A stretch of 64,000 nt of DNA from Streptomyces sp. NBC_00464 (GTDB taxonomy: Bacteria; Actinomycetota; Actinomycetes; Streptomycetales; Streptomycetaceae). A program made the translations under genes and the position numbers. Below, one piece after another: positions 53,582-61,818 of this stretch. Under the pieces are notes generated by a model. It was given only the letters and a program-made list of their open reading frames with translations. It was not told where the DNA came from and ran no database searches. Numbering within the stretch: the stretch's first letter is position 1; each line of letters opens with the position of its first letter. The stretch covers positions 1,364,001-1,428,000 of the forward strand of contig NZ_CP107899.1 of assembly GCF_036013915.1 (NCBI RefSeq), in the 5' to 3' direction.

Positions 53582-53597
53582 CCACAACCTCTGGGCG
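53582..53597 (-). promoter_or_regulatory. nrdR: NrdR box 2 (weaker)
   Basis: On the minus strand CGCCCAGAGGTTGTGG keeps C4, A6, A8, T11 and G13-g15 of the NrdR consensus ACACWATATATWGTGT. It is centred exactly 31 bases from box 1, three helical turns, which is the spacing NrdR needs. Confidence 0.6.
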
Positions 53598-53612
53598 GTC
53601 GTGACAATCCAA

Positions 53613-53628
53613 CCACTAGATCTTGGGT
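53613..53628 (-). promoter_or_regulatory. nrdR: NrdR box 1
   Basis: On the minus strand ACCCAAGATCTAGTGG matches the NrdR consensus ACACWATATATWGTGT at 12 of 16 positions, including the invariant ones. Confidence 0.8.
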
Positions 53629-53945
53629 TTGGCCGCGCATTTGGCCCTGTCGCGTGTCGCGCGCCCCGGGCGGCCGGAAGGCAGCGTACGGCCGACCACG
53701 AGGGTACGGGAAGCGGGCGGCGCCACCGATTGCGGGGCGGGCACCCACGGACCGCACCCGGGGGCGCACACGCGGACACGGGTCCACCCCGCGCACCGGC
53801 GCCGCGAGCGCGGCCGCTACCGTAATAGTCCGAATTGCCGGTCGGTCCGCACGGGGAAGCCCAAGGGCCGGCCCGACGGCGGAGCGTCCCTCCCAGCCCA
53901 TACACCCGACCTTGAACACTCGACAGACTTTTATTCGTTTTTCAC

Positions 53946-53961
53946 TCGAACGTGTGTTTGG
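53946..53961 (+). promoter_or_regulatory. lexA: SOS (LexA) box at lexA promoter
   Basis: TCGAACGTGTGTTTGG matches TCGAAC-N4-GTTCGA with the left half intact. A TTGGCG (-35) overlaps its end and TACCGT follows after 18 bases as a -10, so LexA would block its own promoter. The rest of the 551-bp nrdR-lexA spacer shows no gene. Confidence 0.85.
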
Positions 53962-54022
53962 CGCAACCTTTCGAAAGCTACTACCGTTGTCCAGCTAGGG
54001 AGACCATTCGAGAGGGGCCGAC

Positions 54023-54817
54023 GTGACCACCACCGCAGACAGTGCCATCATCACTGCCCAGGACCGCTCCCAGAGCCGACTCGAGCCGGTGCATGCCATG
54101 AATGACTCAGTCACGAACACGGAGGGGCCGGAGCCCGCGCGCCCAGCGCGCTCGCTGCCCGGACGACCTCCTGGAATCCGGGCGGACAGCTCGGGGCTCA
54201 CGGACCGGCAGCGGCGAGTGATCGAGGTCATCCGGGACTCCGTACAACGGCGGGGTTACCCCCCGTCGATGCGGGAGATCGGTCAGGCGGTGGGCCTTTC
54301 CAGCACGTCCTCCGTCGCACATCAGCTGATGGCCCTGGAGCGCAAGGGCTTCCTGCGCCGCGACCCCCATCGCCCCCGGGCGTACGAGGTGCGCGGTTCG
54401 GACCAGCCGAGCACACAGCCCACGGACACCACCGGCAAGCCCGCGGCATCGTACGTGCCGTTGGTCGGCCGGATCGCGGCCGGTGGGCCGATCCTCGCCG
54501 AGGAATCGGTCGAGGACGTGTTCCCCCTCCCCCGCCAGCTGGTCGGGGACGGAGAGCTCTTCGTGCTGAAGGTTGTCGGTGACTCGATGATCGAAGCGGC
54601 GATCTGTGACGGGGACTGGGTCACCGTACGACGCCAGCCCGTGGCGGAGAACGGCGACATCGTGGCCGCCATGCTGGACGGCGAGGCCACGGTCAAGCGG
54701 TTCAAGCGCGAGGACGGCCATGTGTGGCTGCTCCCGCACAACTCCGCGTACCAGCCGATCCCCGGCGACGAGGCGACGATCCTCGGCAAGGTCGTGGCGG
54801 TGCTCCGGCGGGTGTGA
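54023..54817 (+). CDS. lexA: LexA repressor of the SOS response
   Basis: The 264-residue repressor has a winged helix (about 58-125; '[17 protein letters not shown]', '[20 protein letters not shown]') and an autoprotease domain. Cleavage would occur between Ala153 and Gly154 ('RIAAGGPIL'); catalytic Ser188 is in 'VVGDSMIEA' and Lys225 in 'EATVKRF'. It represses DNA-damage genes and cuts itself when RecA filaments form. A SOS box overlaps its promoter. The GTG start gives an N-terminal extension of about 55 residues common in streptomycetes. Confidence 0.97.
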   Translation: MTTTADSAIITAQDRSQSRLEPVHAMNDSVTNTEGPEPARPARSLPGRPPGIRADSSGLTDRQRRVIEVIRDSVQRRGYPPSMREIGQAVGLSSTSSVAHQLMALERKGFLRRDPHRPRAYEVRGSDQPSTQPTDTTGKPAASYVPLVGRIAAGGPILAEESVEDVFPLPRQLVGDGELFVLKVVGDSMIEAAICDGDWVTVRRQPVAENGDIVAAMLDGEATVKRFKREDGHVWLLPHNSAYQPIPGDEATILGKVVAVLRRV

Positions 54818-54830
54818 AGCCCCGCTCGGT

Positions 54831-54879
54831 CGGCCGGGGCCCCTGGTATCCGTACAGCGGATACCAGGGGCCCCGGCCG
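54831..54879. terminator. Long perfect terminator between lexA and dinG
   Basis: CGGCCGGGGCCCCTGGTATC plus CG (54831-54852) pairs with its exact complement (54858-54879) around a five-base loop, a 22-bp stem. It serves both convergent genes. Confidence 0.88.
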
Positions 54880-54901
54880 TTTCCTCGCGTCCTGCGCGGG
54901 A

Positions 54902-56872
54902 CTAATTCGCGTCGGCCTTGGCCGCCGCGTCGATCGCGGCGAGCGAGCGGCGTGCCTGGTTCGGGTCGGTCGTGTACCAGAAGTCGGGGAGCGAGGCCCG
55001 CAGATAGCTGCCGTACCGGGCATTGGCCAGGCGCGGGTCGAGCACCGCGACGACGCCCTTGTCCCCGGTGGCTCGGACGAGCCGGCCGGCTCCCTGGGCC
55101 ATCAGCAGGGCCGCATGCGTGGCGGCCACGGCCATGAAGCCATTGCCCCCGGCCTCCTCGACCGCCTTCTGCCGAGCGCTCATCAGCGGATCGTCGGGCC
55201 GCGGGAACGGAATCCGGTCCATGATCACCAACTGGCAGCTCGCACCGGGGACGTCGACGCCCTGCCAGAGCGAGAGCGTGCCGAAGAGGCAGGTCTCCGG
55301 ATCGGCCGCGAAATTCTTGATCAGCTCCCCCAGGGTCTCCTCGCCCTGGAGAAGGATCGGCTTCTCCAGCCGGCCCCGCAGCTCCTCGGCGGCGGCCTGG
55401 GCCGCCCGCATGGAGGAGAACAGTCCGAGCGTGCGCCCGCCGGCGGCCTCCACCAGCTCGGCGAGCTCGTCCAGCATGTCCGTGCGGGAGCCTTCGCGCC
55501 CCGGGGTCGCCAGATGCCGGGCGACGTACAGGATCCCCTGCTTCGGGTAGTCGAAGGGCGAACCGACGTCGAGCCCCTTCCACTGCGGGACGTCATCGCC
55601 CGCGGTGCCCTCCGGGGAGAGCCCGAGGGACGCCCCCACCCCGTTGAAGTCCCCGCCGAGCTTGAGCGTGGCCGAGGTGAGGACCACGGAACGGTCGGCG
55701 AAGAGCTTCTCGCGCAGCAGCCCGGAGACGGAGAGCGGGGCGACCCGCACGGAGGCACCGAAGCGGTCGTGACGCTCGTACCAGACGACGTCGTACTCGG
55801 AGCCCTGTGTGATGCGCTCGGCCACGCCGTGGATCGTCTCGATCGAGGCCATCGCCTGCTTGCGGACGGCGTCCTCGTCCTGGACGGACTTGTCGCGGGT
55901 GGAACCGAGCGCGGTGATCACCGTACGAGCGGCGTCGCGCAGCGCCATCAGGGCGTACCCGAGGTCCTCGGGCACTTCCTCCAGCCTGCCGGGCAGGGCC
56001 AGCTCCATCACCCGTTCGAAGCCCTCCGAAGCCGTCTGCAGGGCATCGGCGGCCTTCTCGTTGACCAGCTTCGCCGCACGGCGCACCGCGCGGTTGACCT
56101 GGCCGGGGGTGAGCTCGCCGGTGGCCACTCCGGTGACCCGGGAGACCAGCTCGTGCGCCTCGTCGACGATCAGCACCTCGTGGCTCGGGAGCACCGGGGC
56201 GCCCTCGATGGCGTCGATGGCCAGCAGCGCGTGGTTCGTCACCACCACATCGGCGAGCTTGGCCCGCTCCCTGGCCTGCTCGGCGAAGCACTCGGCCCCG
56301 TACGCGCATTTGGTGGCGCCCAGGCACTCGCGGGAGGAGACGGAGATCTGTGCCCAGGCCCGGTCCGAGACACCGGGGGTGAGGTCGTCCCGGTCGCCCG
56401 TCTCCGTCTCGTCCGCCCAGTCCCGCATGCGCAGCAGGTCCTGGCCGAGCTTGCTCGACGGGGCCGCCGCCTCGAACTGGTCGAAGAGCCCTTCTTCCTC
56501 CTCCTGCGGCACACCTTCATGGAGGCGGTGCAGACAGAGGTAGTTCGACCTGCCCTTGAGCATGGCGAACTGCGGGCGTCGGCGCAGCAGCGGATGCAGG
56601 GCGTCGACCGTACGCGGAAGATCGCGCTCCACGAGCTGGCGCTGGAGCGCCAGGGTCGCCGTGGCCACCACGACGCGCTCGCCGTGTGCCAGGGCGGGCA
56701 CCAGATAGCCGAGCGATTTGCCCGTGCCGGTGCCCGCCTGGACGAGCAGGTGGGAGTGGTCGTCGACCGCCTCGGCGACGGCATCGGCCATGGAGGCCTG
56801 GCCGGGTCGCTCCGTACCGCCGACGGCGGTCACGGCGGCGTGCAGGAGCTCGGGGAGGGATGGCTTCGTCAT
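54902..56872 (-). CDS. dinG: DinG-family ATP-dependent DNA helicase
   Basis: The 656-residue superfamily 2 helicase shows Walker A 'QAGTGTGKSLGYLVPAL' and DEAH in 'VLIVDEAHEL'. The iron-sulfur cluster cysteines lie in 'LCLHRLHEG' and 'CLGATKCAYGAECFAEQAR', and motif VI is in 'AQGAGRLVR'. It resembles DinG/XPD, which unwinds 5'-3' and removes D- and R-loops. Next to lexA, it may be part of the repair set, though I see no SOS box ahead of it. It starts 50 bases after the siderophore synthetase gene ends and could be read through from that operon. Confidence 0.9.
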   Translation of the reverse strand: MTKPSLPELLHAAVTAVGGTERPGQASMADAVAEAVDDHSHLLVQAGTGTGKSLGYLVPALAHGERVVVATATLALQRQLVERDLPRTVDALHPLLRRRPQFAMLKGRSNYLCLHRLHEGVPQEEEEGLFDQFEAAAPSSKLGQDLLRMRDWADETETGDRDDLTPGVSDRAWAQISVSSRECLGATKCAYGAECFAEQARERAKLADVVVTNHALLAIDAIEGAPVLPSHEVLIVDEAHELVSRVTGVATGELTPGQVNRAVRRAAKLVNEKAADALQTASEGFERVMELALPGRLEEVPEDLGYALMALRDAARTVITALGSTRDKSVQDEDAVRKQAMASIETIHGVAERITQGSEYDVVWYERHDRFGASVRVAPLSVSGLLREKLFADRSVVLTSATLKLGGDFNGVGASLGLSPEGTAGDDVPQWKGLDVGSPFDYPKQGILYVARHLATPGREGSRTDMLDELAELVEAAGGRTLGLFSSMRAAQAAAEELRGRLEKPILLQGEETLGELIKNFAADPETCLFGTLSLWQGVDVPGASCQLVIMDRIPFPRPDDPLMSARQKAVEEAGGNGFMAVAATHAALLMAQGAGRLVRATGDKGVVAVLDPRLANARYGSYLRASLPDFWYTTDPNQARRSLAAIDAAAKADAN

Positions 56873-56922
56873 AGCCCGACCAGCCTACGGGGCGCCGCTG
56901 ACAACAACGGTCACTCCCGGAC

Positions 56923-58908
56923 TCAGGCGGAGAGGTGGAGCGGATTGGCCACCGTGCCGTGGACTGCGGCGTGCGGGCGCTCGGGCCGGTCGCGGTAGCC
57001 GTCCAGGTGCAGGCGGTTGCGGTTCAGACAGAGGCGTTCGATGCGGGGCGTCAGCATGTCGAACATCTCGAACCGCTCCTTCAGCTCCGGGAACCGGGCG
57101 TGGTGGCGCAGGATCTCCGCCCGGACGAGTGACCAGAATTCGCTCTCCGGGACACCGAGCTGTTCCTCGCAGAGCGGTGACAGGAAGCGGAAGACGCCGG
57201 TGAAGAGACCGGAGTGGATGAACTGGGTGAGGAAGGCGGGTTCCTCGGTGAGCAGGACACTCCGCACGTCCTGCGGCATCGTGTCGTGCTCGGGCAGCGG
57301 GCGGGCGCTGACGTTCACGTCGTCGACGAAGTCCTTGATCGCCAGGCGTACCGGGACGTCGTGGTCGTCGAAGACGACGATGGCGTTCTCACCGTGCGGG
57401 GAGAAGACGGTGCCGTAGCGGTACAGGAAGTGCAGCAGCGGCGGGAGCAGGGCGGCGAAGAGCCGGGTGAGCCAGGCGGTGGGCGTCAGCCCGGAGCGGG
57501 CGACCAGCTCGGCGGTGAAGGCGCGGCCCTGCGGATCGGTGTGCAGGAGCGAGGCGAGGGTGCGGGCCCGCTCACCGGGGGCGAGGCGCGGCAGGAGGGG
57601 CTCGCGCCAGATCGCTCCGAGGATCTCCTTGAACTGGTACGGCGTCTCCGGGAGGTGGTCGTAGAGCGGATGCTCGACCGTGACCGAGGCGACTTCGCCG
57701 AGGAGGATGACGCCGCAGGTGTCGCGCAGGAACGGATCGTTGTCCCGCATCCCCTGCACCCAGCTGGTGACGGCGGGGGCGGCGAGGGTCCGTTCGGTCG
57801 GCAGGCCCCGCCAGACCAGCGTGTTGAGGATGGACAGCGGGAGCTTGACCGTGTGCCGGTCGGGCCGTGCCAGGTTGGCGAAGGTGCGAATGGACTGCTG
57901 CGGCAGCCGCAGGTCCGGGTCGGCGTGCAGGGGGACGATGTCGCCGGCGGCGATGGCCGGGGCGAACAGGGGAACGATCCACTCGTCCCACTGCCAGGGG
58001 TGGACGGGCAGACAGTAGTAGCTGTCCGGGTCCAGGCCCCGGCCGCGCAGCGTGGCGGCGAAGGACGCGCGGACGGCGGGGTCCAGCTCCTGGGCGTAGA
58101 GCTGACCGGCGTCGGCGAGCGCACCCACACCCCGGTAGGCGGCGATCCGGGAGGAGACGGCGATCCACGGCAGCGTGACCGGTGTGCGGGCCTCGGGGGT
58201 GAAGCGGGCCGCGTCGGTGGCGGAGAAGCCGAGTCGCCCCTTGTTGGCGACGATCCAGGGATGGCCCGTCTGGTGGCCCTCCAGTTCGGCGTAGTCGAGA
58301 TCGGCCAGCTCTGCGGCGCCGAGTGCGCCGTGGTCGAGGCGGGCGTCGGCGGTGAGCGTGGTGGTGAGCTCGCGGACGAGATGGCCGAGGGTGGCACCGT
58401 CCAGCCTGAGAAGGCGGCGGGCGCGGGCGAGGAACAGCAGCGGATCGCGGAAGGGGACGCTGCCCGCGACCTGGTCCGGCGCCGGCGCCGCTGTCCCCGC
58501 CTTGCTGCCGGACCCGGCGGTTGCTGCGGCCTCCGTCGCCAAGCTGTCCACCGCGCGGGCGGTCGCTTCGGCCTCCGTCACCGCGCCGTCCACCGCGCGG
58601 GCGGTCGCATCCGCCTCCGTCGCCGCGCTGCTCGCCTCGCGGATCGAGTCGGGGGCGACGCGCCAGCTGCCGTAGACCCCCCGCCGGGCGGTGAAGCTCA
58701 GGCTGCCGCCGTCGTCGAGCACGAGGGTGTACGTATCGCCCCCGGCGGTTCGTGGAACGGGCTGGACTACTTCCTCGTAGGCGAATTCGCCGAGCATCTT
58801 GGCGAGCAGCCGGGCGGCGGCCCGGTCCCAGACCGCCCGGTTCAGTTCCGGGGTGCTGAGCAGCGCCGGCGACTGGGCTGCGTCACGGCTCACGGGATAT
58901 TTCGGCAC
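56923..58908 (-). CDS. NIS siderophore synthetase, IucA/IucC family
   Basis: The 661-residue ATP-dependent ligase joins a citrate or carboxylic acid to an amine, making NRPS-independent siderophores. Family marks are 'GHPWIVANKGRLGFS', 'PVHPWQWDEW', 'VKLPLSILNTLVWRGLP' (nucleotide/citrate region), 'SPHGENAIV' and the C-terminal FhuF-like part ('NRLHLDGYRDRP'). Between residues 91 and 148 it has a degenerate Ala/Glu-rich repeat ('ATEADATARAVD', 'VTEAEATARAVD', 'ATEAAATA') not expected in the family. It is the last gene of the siderophore operon, 60 bp after the acetyltransferase. Confidence 0.9.
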   Translation of the reverse strand: MPKYPVSRDAAQSPALLSTPELNRAVWDRAAARLLAKMLGEFAYEEVVQPVPRTAGGDTYTLVLDDGGSLSFTARRGVYGSWRVAPDSIREASSAATEADATARAVDGAVTEAEATARAVDSLATEAAATAGSGSKAGTAAPAPDQVAGSVPFRDPLLFLARARRLLRLDGATLGHLVRELTTTLTADARLDHGALGAAELADLDYAELEGHQTGHPWIVANKGRLGFSATDAARFTPEARTPVTLPWIAVSSRIAAYRGVGALADAGQLYAQELDPAVRASFAATLRGRGLDPDSYYCLPVHPWQWDEWIVPLFAPAIAAGDIVPLHADPDLRLPQQSIRTFANLARPDRHTVKLPLSILNTLVWRGLPTERTLAAPAVTSWVQGMRDNDPFLRDTCGVILLGEVASVTVEHPLYDHLPETPYQFKEILGAIWREPLLPRLAPGERARTLASLLHTDPQGRAFTAELVARSGLTPTAWLTRLFAALLPPLLHFLYRYGTVFSPHGENAIVVFDDHDVPVRLAIKDFVDDVNVSARPLPEHDTMPQDVRSVLLTEEPAFLTQFIHSGLFTGVFRFLSPLCEEQLGVPESEFWSLVRAEILRHHARFPELKERFEMFDMLTPRIERLCLNRNRLHLDGYRDRPERPHAAVHGTVANPLHLSA

Positions 58909-58968
58909 GGGGACTCCTCGGGAGGGAACCGGCGGGGTTCGAGCGGTGCGGGCGGGGCAGCGGAAAGT

Positions 58969-59706
58969 TCACAGCTGGTCACGGTGGGCTCGGTCGCGGA
59001 CCATCAGCGCGGCCCGCTTGTCCGGGAGTTCGACCTCGGCGGAGTAGCGGAATCCGGCGCCCAGGAAGGCGGAGACTGACGGGGTGTTGCGCAGGTCGGG
59101 CTCGGCGACGACCCGTGTGCACCGGGGGCGGTTGTCGAGAACGAGCTCGGAGACGGCCCGCAGGAGGGTGGTCCCGATCCCGTGGCCCCGCTGGTCCGCG
59201 TCACCGATGAGGAGATGGATCCCGGTGTCGTGCGGCCGGACCCCGCAGTGACGGGCCAGGGGGTCGAGGTCGGCCCGGTAGATCTCCCAGTAGCTCATCG
59301 GGACACCCGAGAGCACGCCCAGACAAGGCACGCTGCGTCCGTCGCCGTCGAGTTGGGGCGTCAGGTGCCCGGCGGTGACGGTCTCGGCTCCGGCGAGTTC
59401 CCAGAAGGCCGCGACGGCGGGGTCGTTCATCCAGCGGCTGATCAACGCGAGATCGCGTTCCAGGCGCACGGGGACGAGCTGGAACACTCCGGCCCGGGTC
59501 GTGACGGGCTTCCACTCCGCCGGACGGTCGAGCAGACCGGCGTTCCGCGGTCCGCCCTGCGGTCCGCACCGGGGCCCGGGGGCCTCCTCCCCCAGGAGCG
59601 CGAGCAGTTCGTCGGTGAGCCGCAGCTCCAGTGTGTCCTCGGCACCCGGCCCGGCCTCGGGAGCGGGGCAGGGTCTGTGGTGGGTGGGCGCATCGGCGGG
59701 AGGCAC
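58969..59706 (-). CDS. IucB-like GNAT acyltransferase of the siderophore operon
   Basis: The 245-residue protein contains a GNAT domain (about 70-245) like IucB/RhbD ('LISRWMNDPAVAAFWELAG', 'GVPMSYWEIYRADLD', 'QRGHGIGTTLLRAVSEL'). It would transfer an acyl group to an amine or hydroxylamine intermediate. The GTG at 59706 follows AGGAG; an upstream in-frame start would extend into a GC-rich hairpin region and is unlikely. It lies between the two synthetase genes, separated from the upstream one by a 154-bp gap. Confidence 0.85.
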   Translation of the reverse strand: MPPADAPTHHRPCPAPEAGPGAEDTLELRLTDELLALLGEEAPGPRCGPQGGPRNAGLLDRPAEWKPVTTRAGVFQLVPVRLERDLALISRWMNDPAVAAFWELAGAETVTAGHLTPQLDGDGRSVPCLGVLSGVPMSYWEIYRADLDPLARHCGVRPHDTGIHLLIGDADQRGHGIGTTLLRAVSELVLDNRPRCTRVVAEPDLRNTPSVSAFLGAGFRYSAEVELPDKRAALMVRDRAHRDQL

Positions 59707-59798
59707 GGTGGCGCTCTCCTCTCTCGTCGCTCGGCGTCCAAGGCCGGGACAGGTTCGGCGCTCGGCGTCCGGGACGGGACGGGTTCGTCGGCCGGGAC

Positions 59799-59836
59799 GC
59801 CGGCCGGGACGTTCAACGGTCGGCGTCCCGGCCGGC
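59799..59836 (-). terminator. Intra-operon hairpin
   Basis: GCCGGCCGGGACG (59799-59811) pairs exactly with CGTCCCGGCCGGC (59824-59836) in the gap between the first synthetase and the acetyltransferase gene. It may attenuate or protect the transcript; there is no T-run, so it may not terminate. Confidence 0.5.
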
Positions 59837-59838
59837 AC

Positions 59839-59856
59839 GGGGTGGGGTGGGGTGGG
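59839..59856 (+). repeat. G-quadruplex motif just past the siderophore synthetase stop
   Basis: GGGGTGGGGTGGGGTGGG, four G-runs separated by single T, is on the plus strand (template strand of the operon). It begins five bases past the stop codon at 59861. Confidence 0.85.
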
Positions 59857-59860
59857 TTCC

Positions 59861-61789
59861 TCAGCCGCACAGGGGGTTGGCGATGGTGACGTACACGGAC
59901 TGGGTGTCCACCGGTCCGACGAGTTCGTCGAGGCCGCGCAGGCGCGTCAGCATGTTGGCCTTGCAGCGCAGGCGGGGGGTTTCCAACAGCTGTGCGGGGA
60001 GCGGGGATCCCAGTGCGGTCGCCGATCCCAGGAAGCGCCGGAAGGCGGCGAGGAGCACCTGCTCGTCGGCGAGCTGCTGGGCGCCGAACGCCCCGATCAG
60101 TCCGAACACGTTGTTGATGCCGAGGTAGTACGCGAAGCGTTCGTCGGTGACGGCGTCGGAGACGAAGGTGTCGCTGACCGATCCGATGCCGGGGAGCCTG
60201 CGGTCGAGAGAGGCGCGGTGTGAGTCACGGAAGTAGTAGCCCTGATTGTCGCGGTAACGGCCGCCGACCGGCCAGCCCTCGGCATCGAGCAGGACCAGGG
60301 TGTTCTGCTGATGGGCTTCGAGGGCGACCCCCGCGTGGCCGTCGAGCCAGAGCACCGGCTGCACCACCCGGTCCAGGTAGCGCAGGAACCACTCGGCGGC
60401 GACGGCGGTCGTGGTCCGGCCGGTGGCAGCGCCGAGCCGGCACACGATGTCGGCCAGGCGGGACCGCATGCCCGCCCGGTCCGGCCAGGGCCGCGGCGCG
60501 GTGAGCCCGGCGATGCAGACCGCGTCGTCGTACCGGTCGAAGGGGTTGTGGCGCAGCATGACATCGAGGCCCTGGATGTGTTCGCCCTCGGGGCTGTCCA
60601 CCGCGAGCCACGCGGGGTCCCGGACGATGTCGAATCCGGGATGGACCGCGTGCCACTGTCGGGCGAGGCCGCTGCGCAGCAGCCGGTGGACCTCCACGCC
60701 GCGGTGGAGTTCCTTGCGGAGGTTCTCCCGGCGGGAGTTGGTGATGCGTACGCCGAGGGAGAGCTTCAGCATGAGGTCGACGCCGGGCCGTTGCACGGTG
60801 CGGACCGAGGAGGTGGGGTGCCAGTGCTCGCCGTACGGGCCCAGGTCGTGCAGCAGGCCGGAGTCGGTCAGGGCGGCGACTTCGGGCCGCGTCGCCAGTT
60901 CACGGGCCTGCCAGGGGTGGAGCGGGATCGGTGTCGTGTGCGCGGGGAGGCACAGGCCCTCGGCGTGGCGGGCCACCAGTTCCGCGGCCGGGACCGGGCG
61001 GCCGTGGTCGGTCCAGGCGGAGTCGGTGGCCAGTACGGACCGGTCGACGGCCATCCAGTGGAGCGGGAAGGAGCCGTGCGACTCGGGTGAGTAGAGGCGG
61101 GACTCCGCGTCGGAGAGGCCTTCCCTGCTCTTGGGCGAGGGGTGGAACGGGTGGCCGAGGAGGAGTGACTGTTCCGCGGTGAGGAAGAGGTCCGCCTCGG
61201 CGGGCGCGGCGGGCCGGCGCCGTTGTCCGTCGATGAATCCGGCGGTCCGCCGCACCGAGTCGGCCACCCTGGCCACCATGTCGGCGCCCTCGTTGTGGTC
61301 GGCCTCGCGGCCCAGGAGGGCGGCGACGGTGACGGCGTCGGCGGTCGGGGCATCCTCGGGGGCCTGTTCCAGGCGGGGCGGACCGAAACGGTGCCAACCG
61401 GTGGCGGACCAGTGGCGGACGGGGACGAGCAGGGCGTTGCCGCTCGCGGGGAGCGGGATGCGGAGGGTGTTCCCCTCCGGGCGGGGCAGGTCGCATTCGC
61501 GGGCCCAGCAGCGCAGCAGGTTCTCGATGCCCGCCACGTCGGCGGCGCGGAGCGGGTCGGGATGGTCCAGTGGATCGGGGTGGGCCGGCGGGTCGAGGTC
61601 GTCCAGCGGGGCGGGTGCCGGTGCGGGGCAGGCGGTCGCGGTCCGGTGGGCGTGCCACTGACCGTGCGGCACCTCCTTCTGGCGCGGCACGGTCGACGCT
61701 TCCACGGCGAGGTGGCCGGGGGTCCCGGCCTCTCCCCGGTGGTGGCTTGAGGGAGGGCCGTCGGCCTCGGGCGCGGGGGTGGGGTTCAC
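59861..61789 (-). CDS. NIS siderophore synthetase, IucA/IucC family
   Basis: The 642-residue ligase is a second, diverged member of the IucA/IucC family. It shows 'LLLGHPFHPSPKSREG', 'IPLHPWQARELATRP', 'MLKLSLGVRITNSRRENL' and 'VALEAHQQNTLVLLD' plus the C-terminal 'RLRCKANMLTRL'. The substrate cannot be read from the sequence. A Pro-rich N-terminus of about 80 residues precedes the core. The GTG start follows GGAAAG 30 bp after the aminotransferase gene. Two such synthetases in one operon usually act in turn on a citrate scaffold. Confidence 0.9.
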   Translation of the reverse strand: MNPTPAPEADGPPSSHHRGEAGTPGHLAVEASTVPRQKEVPHGQWHAHRTATACPAPAPAPLDDLDPPAHPDPLDHPDPLRAADVAGIENLLRCWARECDLPRPEGNTLRIPLPASGNALLVPVRHWSATGWHRFGPPRLEQAPEDAPTADAVTVAALLGREADHNEGADMVARVADSVRRTAGFIDGQRRRPAAPAEADLFLTAEQSLLLGHPFHPSPKSREGLSDAESRLYSPESHGSFPLHWMAVDRSVLATDSAWTDHGRPVPAAELVARHAEGLCLPAHTTPIPLHPWQARELATRPEVAALTDSGLLHDLGPYGEHWHPTSSVRTVQRPGVDLMLKLSLGVRITNSRRENLRKELHRGVEVHRLLRSGLARQWHAVHPGFDIVRDPAWLAVDSPEGEHIQGLDVMLRHNPFDRYDDAVCIAGLTAPRPWPDRAGMRSRLADIVCRLGAATGRTTTAVAAEWFLRYLDRVVQPVLWLDGHAGVALEAHQQNTLVLLDAEGWPVGGRYRDNQGYYFRDSHRASLDRRLPGIGSVSDTFVSDAVTDERFAYYLGINNVFGLIGAFGAQQLADEQVLLAAFRRFLGSATALGSPLPAQLLETPRLRCKANMLTRLRGLDELVGPVDTQSVYVTIANPLCG

Positions 61790-61818
61790 GGCGGTCTTTC
61801 CTGTGATGGTTTCCGGGG

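Noticed and set aside
53472..54022. Cobalamin riboswitch ahead of nrdR-nrdJ
   Set aside because: I looked for a B12 box on the minus strand and found none; the spacer shows NrdR boxes instead.
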